From contig JANLJF010000060.1 of assembly GCA_029255605.1 (NCBI GenBank), forward strand, positions 1-53,405: a DNA stretch of 53,405 bases. The letters are read 5' to 3'. The notes under the pieces are model-generated. The model saw only the letters and a program-made list of their open reading frames with translations. It searched no databases and was not told where the DNA came from. Positions 1-8,614 of the stretch are shown here, piece by piece; position 1 is the stretch's first letter, and the number at the start of each line of letters is the position of its first letter. The position numbers and the translations under genes are program-made. This DNA is from Azovibrio restrictus. Its GTDB lineage: Bacteria; Bacteroidota; Bacteroidia; Chitinophagales; Chitinophagaceae.

Positions 1-1
1 G

Positions 2-1339
2 TTTATCATCTATAACATAAAATTCAAATCGGCCGAGGCCCTATGGGGACAGCTGGATTTTATGCAGCAATTTCCACGGGTATACTTACAAGGCATATAC
101 CGTTTTGCCAGCAACGCCAATTATAGTTATACCTCGCTAAGGCTACCGTCCTTCATTGTTTTTTCATTGGCCATCCTATTTGCTTACAGGCTTTCTTCCC
201 GCATATTCCACAAGAATATTATCCGGCAATGTTTTTGGGTATTATGCCTCATATCTTTCAAGTCATCGTTAGAATACTTTGTGCAGATAAAGCAATATTC
301 TATGGAGATTGCGCTATCTGTAGTAGCCATCTGGCAATTAATTGAAATGACGCAATTGCTCAAAGAAGGAAAAAAATCAACCTTTGTTTATATACTATTG
401 TGCATCAGTTTATTTGCAGCCCCGTTATTCAGCTATACCTACTCCATAGCGATAGTGCCTGCTATTGCCGTAGTGCTTTACAGCCTTTATTATCATCAAC
501 ATGACAGGGCTGTTACAGCGCTGCCTGTTATATGCAGCATTGCGGGGATAGCATTAGTGTATGCTATTGATGTGCGGCATGTAATGCAAGACAGTGGTAT
601 GCAGGATTATTGGAAGGATCATTTATTTACCCATCAAACAGGCCTATCGACCACACTGAATAATGTATTCCTGCTATTTGCCAACCTGGGTTCAGGCGAT
701 CTGTTCATTATTATATTCGGCATCCTGGGTATTGCTGCCTTTATTTACAGCAACATTATATGCTTCAAGGCATTGAAAAATGGTACTACCGACAGCATTT
801 TACTGTACAGCACATTACTAATATGGGGAGTGCTCGCCCTTTACTTTGCAGGCAAGTTACCACTTGGCGCCCATAGGTTCAATGCGTTTGCAGTGCCTTC
901 TTTAGGCATACTTATCCTAACACTCTTTCAGGCTATCGCTGCTGCAAACAAGAAGGCGGTTGTGCCGGTAAATATTTTTACCATACTATTGACTATAGCA
1001 TTTGCGGGCAACATTATATCGTCATCTATTAACAATATAACAGGCGACGATAATAATCGAAAACTATTGATTTACCGCAATACGCGTAAAGCAATTGAAC
1101 TATCTAAAAGCAACCAACATATACCCATCTACACGACATCAGACATTGCCTATCCTACACAAGAAAAAGTGACAGGCGAATGGATATTAAAAACCCATCC
1201 TGCCTATCACCTTAAAGACAGCATTCATGTTTATGCTACAAAAAACATAGAGGATGCCCATCTGCAATTAGCGTCTGAACCCAACTTTAACCGCGCCATA
1301 TTTTTCAATGCAGATACATCCTATGTGTTTGAAAAATAG
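2..1339 (+). CDS. Membrane glycosyltransferase (GT-C/PMT-like), 5' partial
   Basis: The reading frame is open to the left edge, so the true start lies upstream; the first in-frame ATG in the window is at 62. The visible protein is strongly hydrophobic, with about eight membrane segments and a hydrophilic tail of about 100 residues. The segment near residue 50 (RLPSFIVFSL) resembles the RLP-plus-helix pattern that follows the catalytic first loop of dolichyl-phosphate-mannose mannosyltransferase-like (GT39/GT83) proteins. The acidic catalytic motif would be upstream and cannot be seen. Such enzymes transfer sugar from a polyprenyl-phosphate donor on the periplasmic side. It converges on the M1 peptidase gene with only 12 bases between the stops. 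Family assignment is moderate; substrate unknown. Confidence 0.6.
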   Translation, partial: FIIYNIKFKSAEALWGQLDFMQQFPRVYLQGIYRFASNANYSYTSLRLPSFIVFSLAILFAYRLSSRIFHKNIIRQCFWVLCLISFKSSLEYFVQIKQYSMEIALSVVAIWQLIEMTQLLKEGKKSTFVYILLCISLFAAPLFSYTYSIAIVPAIAVVLYSLYYHQHDRAVTALPVICSIAGIALVYAIDVRHVMQDSGMQDYWKDHLFTHQTGLSTTLNNVFLLFANLGSGDLFIIIFGILGIAAFIYSNIICFKALKNGTTDSILLYSTLLIWGVLALYFAGKLPLGAHRFNAFAVPSLGILILTLFQAIAAANKKAVVPVNIFTILLTIAFAGNIISSSINNITGDDNNRKLLIYRNTRKAIELSKSNQHIPIYTTSDIAYPTQEKVTGEWILKTHPAYHLKDSIHVYATKNIEDAHLQLASEPNFNRAIFFNADTSYVFEK

Positions 1340-1351
1340 CATGCATCGACA

Positions 1352-4300
1352 TTAGAACGTCCTGTTGATACCTATCACATACCTGAAGTTGGCATACTGC
1401 GGGTTGGCGTATGGTGGCCTGTTGAGGAAGAAAGGCATATCGAAACGCAGGGTCAATGGCTTCGCTTTATCGAATGGCCCCCATTTCTTGATGGTGCAGG
1501 CAAAACCAAGGCCGGCATCTACGCGCAGGTCGCTCCACATGGTAGTAGGCGTGGTTTCCCAGTAGGTGCTGAGGTTTGCATTGCTCAGTTCTATCATGCC
1601 AGCATCAGCAAAGAGATATGCATCTATGTGCAGGTAGTCTTTTATGAACTTAGGCTTCAGCTTGATGTATTCATCAAAATCTACCTCGATGTTGCCGGCA
1701 ATACCACTGCGGCCTTTGTAGCCTATCATATTAACACCATTCCTTTCATCGGCGACAAAATAGCCTGCATAGCCGCGCAGGTTTAGCCCGCCACCCTGCT
1801 GAAAGTGATTGGTTTCGTAGCGCGATATATCTCTCCAGTCGGTAGGCATCAGGCCTATGCTGCGGGTATATTTATTTTCCATCAGCTCTTCAGGATTGGC
1901 ACCTGCCAGCCACAGGGCACTTTCATACGGTATATTGCTGCCGGTACCATAGCGTCCAAACAAACGCGTGCGTATTTCAAACTTATCCAGCTTGTTAGTG
2001 TTGGTCGCTTCCATTTGCAGGTAAGCATAATCGAAGGCCTTAGCATTATTGCCGGTGAGGAATGGGGCACGCAGGCTTACTTTATACGTACCATTACCAC
2101 GCAGGTAGCTGTAATTATGTGTCCATGCAGCATTGATGGATGCATTAGGTAATGCCCTGGCACTGCTCCATTCGTTTTGATAGATGAGATAATCTTTGTC
2201 ATACACCAGCGGGCGCCACATGGTTTGTGTATAAAGTGCTATGGTATTGTTACCATTCATCAGCCAGTTGAAACCACCGCGATGATACCACAGGCCATCG
2301 AGCAGGCGGCTGTTTATCTGCAATTGAAGCTTTGGTTTAAACCTGCTAAGGGGCGAAGTATAATTCAATGTATAGTTGATAGGCGTGTACTTATCGTACC
2401 AGCCCTGGCTCTTCGTGCTTTGGTAATCGTATGTCTGGAAGAAGTGCGTGTTTACCCATATGGTAGCATCTATCTTGTGCATGCTATACAGATAATCGCC
2501 TTCCAGGTGTGCACCCAACTTAATACCATCTACGGGATTGTACCAGACATCGGGACGCACATAAGCACGGTTGTGACGGCGGTCCCACGGCGCGCTTACA
2601 CCACCATCCAGTTTCAACGCCAGCGCCTTTGGCGAGAATGGCAGGCCACGCGACTTGTAGTTGTCCATGATATAGATATCGGCCAGGCGGAAGCTGGTAT
2701 CTATCTGCACATTGCGTATGCCTTTAGGCACGGTAACCGTTGCGGTATAGGTGCTATGCAGGTTATCCCAGCCGTACCATTTTGGCAGTACGGTAGCGTG
2801 TGTCTTTTTCTCAAACCATGTGTTAGGAATATGGAAATCGTGCTTCGCGCCATCCTTATCCGTCACTGTAAAATCGATAGGCATTTGCATCTGCCCCCTG
2901 CGGCGAAACTTGATATCGTACCTACCCACACCGCGCTTGCGGATGCCGGTGATGCCGTAGTCTATGGTCTTGGTAGTTTCCAGCCATTGGTCGAAGAACC
3001 AGTTGAGATCTACATGGGTAAATTGTATAATTGAATTACGGAAATCTTCAAAATACGGGTGCGCAAAACGCCATTGGTTGAAGTAATGCTGCATGGCAGC
3101 CAGAAATAAAGAATCGCCCAGCACATATTGCATATTGTAGAGCATAGTAGCTGTTTTGTAATACACACCACGGTAACCCCCTTCATGGCCCAGCGCATTA
3201 TGAAAGTCGTTGGAGTGTGTATTTAGCTGCACTTCATCCTGGTTCAGTGCATCGTACAGGTAGGCATTGTACACGCGCCTGTCTACCACTACTTCCGGCT
3301 CGCTGAAGAGGCCTTTATAGCCTTTTACCTTATCGGCCACCAGCGTATCGCCATCTATTTTACGCAGCCCCCATGCGGTGAGGAACTGGGTAAAGCCTTC
3401 ATCCAATGCAGCGCGATAGGTTTCATTATTACCTACCTGGCCATAAAACCAGTTGTGCGCTATTTCGTGCACCAGCAGGCCACGGTAACCGGGGTCGCCG
3501 CCACCGTCCAGTGTCAGCATAGGATACTCCATACCATCGGCAGCATCGGCAGCTACCATTTTGGGATATTGATACATACCTATGTCTTCAGAGAAGGTCC
3601 TGATAATCTTAGCCACGTATTCAGCACTGTTCTGCCATTTGGCTGCATGCGGTTCCTGTGCCAATCCTACACACTCCACGCCATTCCAATAGGTGGTAGC
3701 TATGCGGTAAGACGGATCGGCCGTGAAGGCAAAGTCATGCACGTTATTTGCCTTGAAGCGCCATATTTTACGCTCGCCTTTTTTATACGGTATTATCTCC
3801 GATGGCTTTTCATTCCACTTTTTATTTGCAAAGTTTTTGATGTCGAGCTTTTCACGAAGCGTATCGGGCAGCATCTCTTTGCGGTTCATCAGTTCACCCG
3901 TTGCTTCCACTATATAGTTGGAAGGAAAATCGAGCGATACATTGTAAGAACCAAAGTCGGCATAAAACTCTTTGTTCAGGTGCTGGTGTGTGTCCCAGCC
4001 AAACTTGCGGTCGTACACACATATTTTGGGAAACCACTGCACACCATTGTAATGTTTGAAGCCCCATGCATCGTACATCTTCATACGGCGGCGTGTAGCA
4101 CCATTATCATAATAGGTTTTGAAGTCCATTACAAAGCGCACCTTAGAGCCGGGGTATAATGGCCGGGGCAAATACACTTTCATAAGGGTGTTATCCAGCT
4201 CCGTTTTTACCTCTGCCCCATCAACCGTCAGTTTTTCTACTACCGTGCCCAGCCCTTCTTTCTCATACCTGCCTAATCGGATTTTAGTATTGCTTGCTTT

Positions 4301-4603
4301 CTCTAAATCGTGCAGGTGCGAGCCTTTCACAAAAGCATTCTGCCACAGGTGAAAGAATACGAAGTGCAGCGTATCGGGAGAATTGTTCCAGTACTCCAGT
4401 GTTTCCGCCGCTTCTATTATGTGTTTTTCTTCGTCTATCCGTGCATCTATATCATAATGCACATCCTGCTGCCAGTAAGCGGCATCGGGCATACGGTTCT
4501 TCCAATAGAGTGAATTGCCGGGGCTTCTGAATGCTCCGTTTTGCGCTGATGCATAATAGGTTGCACACGACAGTAAAACCATCGCCAGTAAAAATTTCTT
4601 CAT
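1352..4603 (-). CDS. M1 family metallopeptidase fused to an Omp85-like C-terminal beta-barrel
   Basis: Starting at the ATG at 4603 gives a clean signal peptide (MKKFLLAMVLL...ASAQ); an upstream in-frame ATG at 4633 only adds ten residues before it. The gluzincin zinc motif HEIAH is near residue 380, with NETYRAALDE supplying the downstream glutamate ligand. GMEYP near residue 355 stands where M1 enzymes have GAMEN. An Ig-like stretch follows to about residue 680. The last ~390 residues are rich in alternating aromatic beta-strands, contain GGGLNLRGY near residue 940 and later FADAG, and end in the aromatic pattern YVIGINRTF; LRGY and a terminal Phe are hallmarks of Omp85-type outer-membrane barrels. 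I infer an outer-membrane-anchored aminopeptidase. The peptidase call is firm; the barrel call is from pattern only. Confidence 0.9.
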   Translation of the reverse strand: MKKFLLAMVLLSCATYYASAQNGAFRSPGNSLYWKNRMPDAAYWQQDVHYDIDARIDEEKHIIEAAETLEYWNNSPDTLHFVFFHLWQNAFVKGSHLHDLEKASNTKIRLGRYEKEGLGTVVEKLTVDGAEVKTELDNTLMKVYLPRPLYPGSKVRFVMDFKTYYDNGATRRRMKMYDAWGFKHYNGVQWFPKICVYDRKFGWDTHQHLNKEFYADFGSYNVSLDFPSNYIVEATGELMNRKEMLPDTLREKLDIKNFANKKWNEKPSEIIPYKKGERKIWRFKANNVHDFAFTADPSYRIATTYWNGVECVGLAQEPHAAKWQNSAEYVAKIIRTFSEDIGMYQYPKMVAADAADGMEYPMLTLDGGGDPGYRGLLVHEIAHNWFYGQVGNNETYRAALDEGFTQFLTAWGLRKIDGDTLVADKVKGYKGLFSEPEVVVDRRVYNAYLYDALNQDEVQLNTHSNDFHNALGHEGGYRGVYYKTATMLYNMQYVLGDSLFLAAMQHYFNQWRFAHPYFEDFRNSIIQFTHVDLNWFFDQWLETTKTIDYGITGIRKRGVGRYDIKFRRRGQMQMPIDFTVTDKDGAKHDFHIPNTWFEKKTHATVLPKWYGWDNLHSTYTATVTVPKGIRNVQIDTSFRLADIYIMDNYKSRGLPFSPKALALKLDGGVSAPWDRRHNRAYVRPDVWYNPVDGIKLGAHLEGDYLYSMHKIDATIWVNTHFFQTYDYQSTKSQGWYDKYTPINYTLNYTSPLSRFKPKLQLQINSRLLDGLWYHRGGFNWLMNGNNTIALYTQTMWRPLVYDKDYLIYQNEWSSARALPNASINAAWTHNYSYLRGNGTYKVSLRAPFLTGNNAKAFDYAYLQMEATNTNKLDKFEIRTRLFGRYGTGSNIPYESALWLAGANPEELMENKYTRSIGLMPTDWRDISRYETNHFQQGGGLNLRGYAGYFVADERNGVNMIGYKGRSGIAGNIEVDFDEYIKLKPKFIKDYLHIDAYLFADAGMIELSNANLSTYWETTPTTMWSDLRVDAGLGFACTIKKWGPFDKAKPLTLRFDMPFFLNRPPYANPQYANFRYVIGINRTF

Positions 4604-4711
4604 ATCAATGCTAAATGCGGCCTGAAAATACAAAACGAAACCATAGCAAACAGGGGAATATAAAAGGGGAAGCCTTACATAAGCATTGGCGTTAATTTAA
4701 AAAAAATGTTA

Positions 4712-4719
4712 TACCTTTG
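4712..4719 (+). promoter_or_regulatory. Bacteroidota-type -7 box TACCTTTG
   Basis: TACCTTTG matches the TAnnTTTG -7 consensus exactly, with TTG at 4686-4688 as a possible -33 element. It points rightwards, away from any plus-strand coding gene, into the stretch ending in the hairpin at 4825-4850. Confidence 0.45.
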
Positions 4720-4725
4720 TGTGCA

Positions 4726-4850
4726 GAGATAAGGAAATGTGGCGCTGATCTTCTGGCAGCCCCTGTAATTACACCAATCACTCATATTCCACTCATTACC
4801 CCACAATATAAACCTATTGGAAAGACCGCCTTCATGGCGGTTCTTTTATT
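4726..4850 (+). ncRNA. Candidate small RNA (promoter plus terminator, no ORF)
   Basis: An exact TAnnTTTG box ends 6 bases upstream. The stretch has no convincing plus-strand ORF and ends in a 6-bp GC hairpin (ACCGCC, loop TTCAT, GGCGGT, 4825-4841) followed by TCTTTTATTTAT. That would give a transcript of about 125 nt. The 3' part overlaps, antisense, the last ~23 codons of the minus-strand hydrolase gene. I do not recognise an Rfam family; 4.5S RNA, TPP and SAM elements do not fit by eye. Inference only. Confidence 0.3.
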
Positions 4851-5771
4851 TATACCGGAAAGAAAACCGCCCACACTTTTCTGCCATTTATTATGATACT
4901 TTTTCAAGTAATCTTCATGGCCGGCTTGGGGGAATAACAACAACTCCTTAGGACCGGCCAGGTTATTGTAAATAGCGTCCGTTTCTGCACGTGTTACCCT
5001 ATTATCCTTTTCACCGTACATCAGCAAAGCGGGGCACGATACAGACTTTGCATATATTTCCGGATTGTGACCATATGCCCAAAAGCCATTTTCTGCACCA
5101 CCCCAAAACATGAGCAGGTGTGCCATAGGGAAAGCAGGTATGCCCATCATCTTAAAACGTATGGCCACAGCCCCATACATGGTACCAAAAGGGCATTCTA
5201 TGATAATGCCTTTGGGCGAAACATAGTGCTGGTGGATGGCCCGTAATATAGCTGCAGCACCCATAGATGTACCCATCAGGTATATATTCTGCTCACCTTT
5301 GGCAGACCAGTAGTCTGTACAAACCTTTATATCCTCCGCTTCTTTATATCCCAATGTTACCTGGTTGCCGGATGATGCGCCGCTACCAACGAAATCTACC
5401 AGCATTACCCTGTAGCCCAATTGATGCAGTACTTCAGCCTTGCCTATCATCCCGGATTTTTCACCAGAGAAACCGTGAAACACCAGTATAGTGCCTTTCG
5501 CAGCATCCCTGTTGAGCACCCAGCAATCTATCTTGCCCCGCCCATTCAATACAACGTGTTGGTAAGGTACATGTGGCGTTTTTATATTGGCGGGTTTGGG
5601 ATTACTAATGCCGGTAAATAAGATAATAAGCTTTTCCCCCATGGTTAATGAACGGGCTTCTGTACGCTCTTGTGTATCTAATGAAAAGTGGGTGAACTTG
5701 TAGGTATGCAGTGCAGCTATGACATTAAGGAAAAGGAAAAAAGCGCATAGGGTGTAGGCTAGTTTTTTCAT
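4782..5771 (-). CDS. Alpha/beta hydrolase, exported or membrane-anchored
   Basis: Serine hydrolase of the alpha/beta fold. The nucleophile elbow is GTSMG, preceded by an oxyanion-region HGFSGE; the acid is likely the D of YGEKDNRV and the base the H of AGHEDYL, in the expected order. The start at 5771 gives MKKLAYTLCAFFLFLNVIAAL, a signal peptide or N-terminal anchor; an ATG at 5795 adds eight residues. It resembles the YqkD/FrsA-like hydrolases, with unknown substrate. The last ~23 residues read through a terminator-like hairpin (4825-4841), so the natural C-terminus may once have been shorter. It lies downstream of the DNA glycosylase and UbiA genes on the same strand. Confidence 0.85.
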   Translation of the reverse strand: MKKLAYTLCAFFLFLNVIAALHTYKFTHFSLDTQERTEARSLTMGEKLIILFTGISNPKPANIKTPHVPYQHVVLNGRGKIDCWVLNRDAAKGTILVFHGFSGEKSGMIGKAEVLHQLGYRVMLVDFVGSGASSGNQVTLGYKEAEDIKVCTDYWSAKGEQNIYLMGTSMGAAAILRAIHQHYVSPKGIIIECPFGTMYGAVAIRFKMMGIPAFPMAHLLMFWGGAENGFWAYGHNPEIYAKSVSCPALLMYGEKDNRVTRAETDAIYNNLAGPKELLLFPQAGHEDYLKKYHNKWQKSVGGFLSGINKRTAMKAVFPIGLYCGVMSGI

Positions 5772-5843
5772 GATAGTAAGATAAGTAACACACAATTATC
5801 CTATGCAGAGCCACCTGTTAATATTACTATAATCATTGCTTAC

Positions 5844-6542
5844 CTACCCGGCTACCGAACGAAAGGCATTTACATATTTATCAATGTATGACTGTATGCT
5901 TTTACTCTTGTATTGCACAATGAAACGGGGGTGCTCTAAAGGGATGATGGTATCGAAGAAATGATGTTCTTTATTCAGCTTTTGCAGGAAAGCAATATTC
6001 TTACCCAGCCCGAGGCAGAAGCAAACACCCGGTATGGTGCCTATGGCTATTTGCTTGCGGATGTTCTCTATGATATAATCCTTCACGGCAGCGATGAGTG
6101 CGGGACTGTCATAATAATTATAGTTCTTTTCCTTGCCGGCTGCATCTACACTGGTGAAGCCTAAAGGGCAAAGGGAATTGATATAGAACTTTTGATAAAA
6201 GGCCGCTACGCCGCCAAAGGCATGTATCATTTCATACACAAAAACAGAAGAAGGTTCGTGCGTGAGCTTGCCGTGATACGGGATGTTGCATTCACTTATC
6301 AGCCGCTTGGGGTCTGTAAAGGGTACACCTGTAAGCCCGGCACCAAAGCGGCCGGGGTTGATGCCAAGGATAAGGTGCCGCGGCTGCATATCACTATAAT
6401 ACTTTTTATAGAAAGCAGAGGAAACCTGCAGCGCTTCGGGATTTTCTATAAATGGGTTCATGACGCGGATGCCAGCCGGCAATAGTGCACCGGTATATTG
6501 CAATTGCTTATTGAAACGGATGACCTTATCTGCGAACGTCAT
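5844..6542 (-). CDS. SMUG2-type uracil-DNA glycosylase family protein (DUF4918)
   Basis: The glycosylase signature ILGINPGRFGAGLTGVPF near residues 57-74 matches the SMUG pattern G-x-NPG-x-FG...TGVPFG, whose Asn positions the catalytic water. The second motif LEHPRFIVQY near residue 208 matches the HPR(F) of SMUG2 (the H-P-S-P loop of UDG families). At 232 residues its length is normal. The family excises damaged or deaminated bases in base excision repair; the exact substrate is not decided by sequence. Cytoplasmic, no signal peptide. It follows the UbiA gene by 22 bases, so the two are probably co-transcribed, though a functional link is not obvious. Confidence 0.85.
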   Translation of the reverse strand: MTFADKVIRFNKQLQYTGALLPAGIRVMNPFIENPEALQVSSAFYKKYYSDMQPRHLILGINPGRFGAGLTGVPFTDPKRLISECNIPYHGKLTHEPSSVFVYEMIHAFGGVAAFYQKFYINSLCPLGFTSVDAAGKEKNYNYYDSPALIAAVKDYIIENIRKQIAIGTIPGVCFCLGLGKNIAFLQKLNKEHHFFDTIIPLEHPRFIVQYKSKSIQSYIDKYVNAFRSVAG

Positions 6543-6564
6543 GATGCAAATGTAAGGTATGCTG

Positions 6565-7467
6565 CTACAAACGGTCTTTGAGCATAATGATGGCGAAACA
6601 AATAATCATACACGCAGCAGATATTTTGTTCATAAGCATGGCGTACTTATAACGTGCTTCGGCAGGGTCTTTCAGGATGCGGGAAAACCACCAGTTAAAA
6701 TAAATGATGAGCGGCGACAGGCAGGCAACGAAAATAAAGAAATCGGTCAGCGTGCGCCAGGTGGTGAAGTAGTGATAACAAACGATGGCCGTTAGCGCGA
6801 AGAAGATACCCGAGAAAATGAAGGTACCCTTTACACCCAGCTTGTAGCTAATGGTATAGTCGCCACGCTCACCATCCTCTTCGTGCTGATATACCTGCGT
6901 GAGTGGATACGAGCCCCCCAGCATCAGCGATGCGATAAGCATACCTTCCAGGTTGGCAGTGGTGAACCAAGACATATCTACCTGCCGCTGTGCTGTCATA
7001 CTACTGAGCATGAAGGTATAACCGCCCTGGAAAAACATGACACTGAGCCATCCCCAAAGCGGGTATTTTTTAAGGCGGATACCATCCCAGCTATACGATT
7101 TTGAAAAGGATATATAGCCTGCAACCAGCAGCACATTTTTCCAACCTGTAAGTGCGCATAGCAGCAGCCCTGCCACATCTACAATAATGCTGGTATAGTA
7201 CATACTGCGCTTTATCGGTGGCGGGTGTTCGAGTCCGCCGATGCTGCCCGTGTCTTTATCCATATAGCTATTATACAGGTTGCTGGCAGGATAGATAAAC
7301 AAATGAAGCACAATGCCTACAATTAAAACATCTATGGCATGAATATTTAAGGATTGACTGATACCGAACCAGAATACGGGGAAGAGGTAGATGGAAAACG
7401 GTATCCGAAGATGCAGGATCGTATCCTTATCGAATAACTGACGGGTGTATGATATAGACTGGTTCAA
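6565..7467 (-). CDS. UbiA-like prenyltransferase
   Basis: A 300-residue polytopic protein with about eight or nine membrane helices. The first aspartate-rich motif is N-LYNSYMDKD (about residues 63-72), a variant of NDxxDxxxD; the second is EEDGERGD near residue 197, matching DxxxxxGD-like motifs of UbiA enzymes, which bind Mg-diphosphate. The family attaches prenyl chains to aromatic acceptors in the membrane. The start is a TTG at 7467: upstream in frame there is no ATG before a stop, and no internal ATG precedes the first motif. It is divergent from the type III polyketide synthase, whose GTG/ATG start lies 2-26 bases away, suggesting that the prenyltransferase acts on the polyketide. That link is inference. 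Confidence 0.75.
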   Translation of the reverse strand: MNQSISYTRQLFDKDTILHLRIPFSIYLFPVFWFGISQSLNIHAIDVLIVGIVLHLFIYPASNLYNSYMDKDTGSIGGLEHPPPIKRSMYYTSIIVDVAGLLLCALTGWKNVLLVAGYISFSKSYSWDGIRLKKYPLWGWLSVMFFQGGYTFMLSSMTAQRQVDMSWFTTANLEGMLIASLMLGGSYPLTQVYQHEEDGERGDYTISYKLGVKGTFIFSGIFFALTAIVCYHYFTTWRTLTDFFIFVACLSPLIIYFNWWFSRILKDPAEARYKYAMLMNKISAACMIICFAIIMLKDRL

Positions 7468-7493
7468 AAGTGAAACGCATTTTAAATGATAAG

Positions 7494-8612
7494 ATGATGA
7501 GCCCTACTATACAAGCCATTGGCACTGCGGTACCTGTAAATAAAATATGCCAACAGGACCATTATGATATATTAGAATCGGCAAACGGGCTGAACCGCGC
7601 GGAAAGACTGACACTGCGACAGATATACAGCAAGAGCGGCATTGCATACCGGCATAGTGTGCTGAGTGAATTTGGGGCGGAAGATGCAGCAGAAAATCAA
7701 CTATTTCACCCGTCGGGCAGGTACCCGCAAACGGATATAGCGCAACGCATGCAGATATATGAACAGCATGCCGGCGACCTGTGTGCTGAGGCTTGTCGCG
7801 ATGCCTTTGCACAGCTAGACCTGCTGAAGAAAGAAGAGGTGACGCATGTGGTAACCTTTAGCTGCACGGGCATGCACGCACCGGGGCTGGATATAGAAAT
7901 GACAGAAAAGTTGGGGCTGCCCAGGAATGTAGAGCGTACCTGCATCAATTTTATGGGTTGCTATGCGGCCATCAATGCATTGAAGTATGCCTATCACATT
8001 GTGCGTTCGGAGCCAGACGCTGTGGTATTGCTAGCCGGTGTGGAGCTATGCTCACTGCACTACCAGAAAAGCAATGAAACCAACCAGATGGTAGCCAATG
8101 CCCTGTTTAGCGATGGGGCTGCAGCCGCCGTTGTATCCGCAAAGAAGCTTAGCAGCGATGCGAACCACCTGACCTATGCGTTGAAAAGCTTTTATGCGGA
8201 GTTTGAGCAAAGTGCCAGTAATGAAATGGTGTGGCGCATCGGCAACCTGGGTTTCGACCTGCGGCTGACACCTGAAGTACCGAAAGTGGTGAAAGGCAAC
8301 ATTAACATGCTGGTGCAAAAGCTGCTGCACAAAGCAGGCATCCGGCAGGATGATATAGCTTACTATGCCATACACCCGGGTGGTATCAAGATACTGGAAG
8401 CCTGCGAAACTGCATTAGGCATCAGCAAAGAAGACAACAAAGTTTCTTATAGCGTGTTGAATGACTTTGGTAATATGTCATCGGTGACAGTGCTGTTTGT
8501 GCTGAAGCGTTATCTACAACAACTGACGAAAGCAGATAAAGGGAAGAAAGTATTATCGTGTGCTTTTGGGCCGGGCATTACCGTAGAATCTTTAATAGCT
8601 GAAATAGCATAA
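7494..8612 (+). CDS. Type III polyketide synthase (chalcone/stilbene synthase family)
   Basis: Catalytic triad visible with the right spacing: Cys156 (FMGCYAA), His294 (AIHPGG) and Asn327 (FGNMSS), against 164/303/336 in plant chalcone synthase. The C-terminal FGPG loop (CAFGPGITVESL) is present. The ATG pair at 7494/7497 fits the family start (SPTIQAIGTAVP); an in-frame GTG at 7470 would add eight residues. The enzyme condenses malonyl-CoA units onto a starter and cyclises them to pyrones, resorcinols or phloroglucinol-type products; I cannot tell which. Its stop is 2 bases before the methyltransferase ATG, so the three plus-strand genes look like one operon with the divergent UbiA gene as partner. 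Confidence 0.92.
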   Translation: MMSPTIQAIGTAVPVNKICQQDHYDILESANGLNRAERLTLRQIYSKSGIAYRHSVLSEFGAEDAAENQLFHPSGRYPQTDIAQRMQIYEQHAGDLCAEACRDAFAQLDLLKKEEVTHVVTFSCTGMHAPGLDIEMTEKLGLPRNVERTCINFMGCYAAINALKYAYHIVRSEPDAVVLLAGVELCSLHYQKSNETNQMVANALFSDGAAAAVVSAKKLSSDANHLTYALKSFYAEFEQSASNEMVWRIGNLGFDLRLTPEVPKVVKGNINMLVQKLLHKAGIRQDDIAYYAIHPGGIKILEACETALGISKEDNKVSYSVLNDFGNMSSVTVLFVLKRYLQQLTKADKGKKVLSCAFGPGITVESLIAEIA

Positions 8613-8614
8613 CT

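Noticed and set aside
2177-3034. 285-codon plus-strand ORF
   Set aside because: Antisense to the M1 peptidase barrel/peptidase region; no domain, composition typical of a shadow frame.
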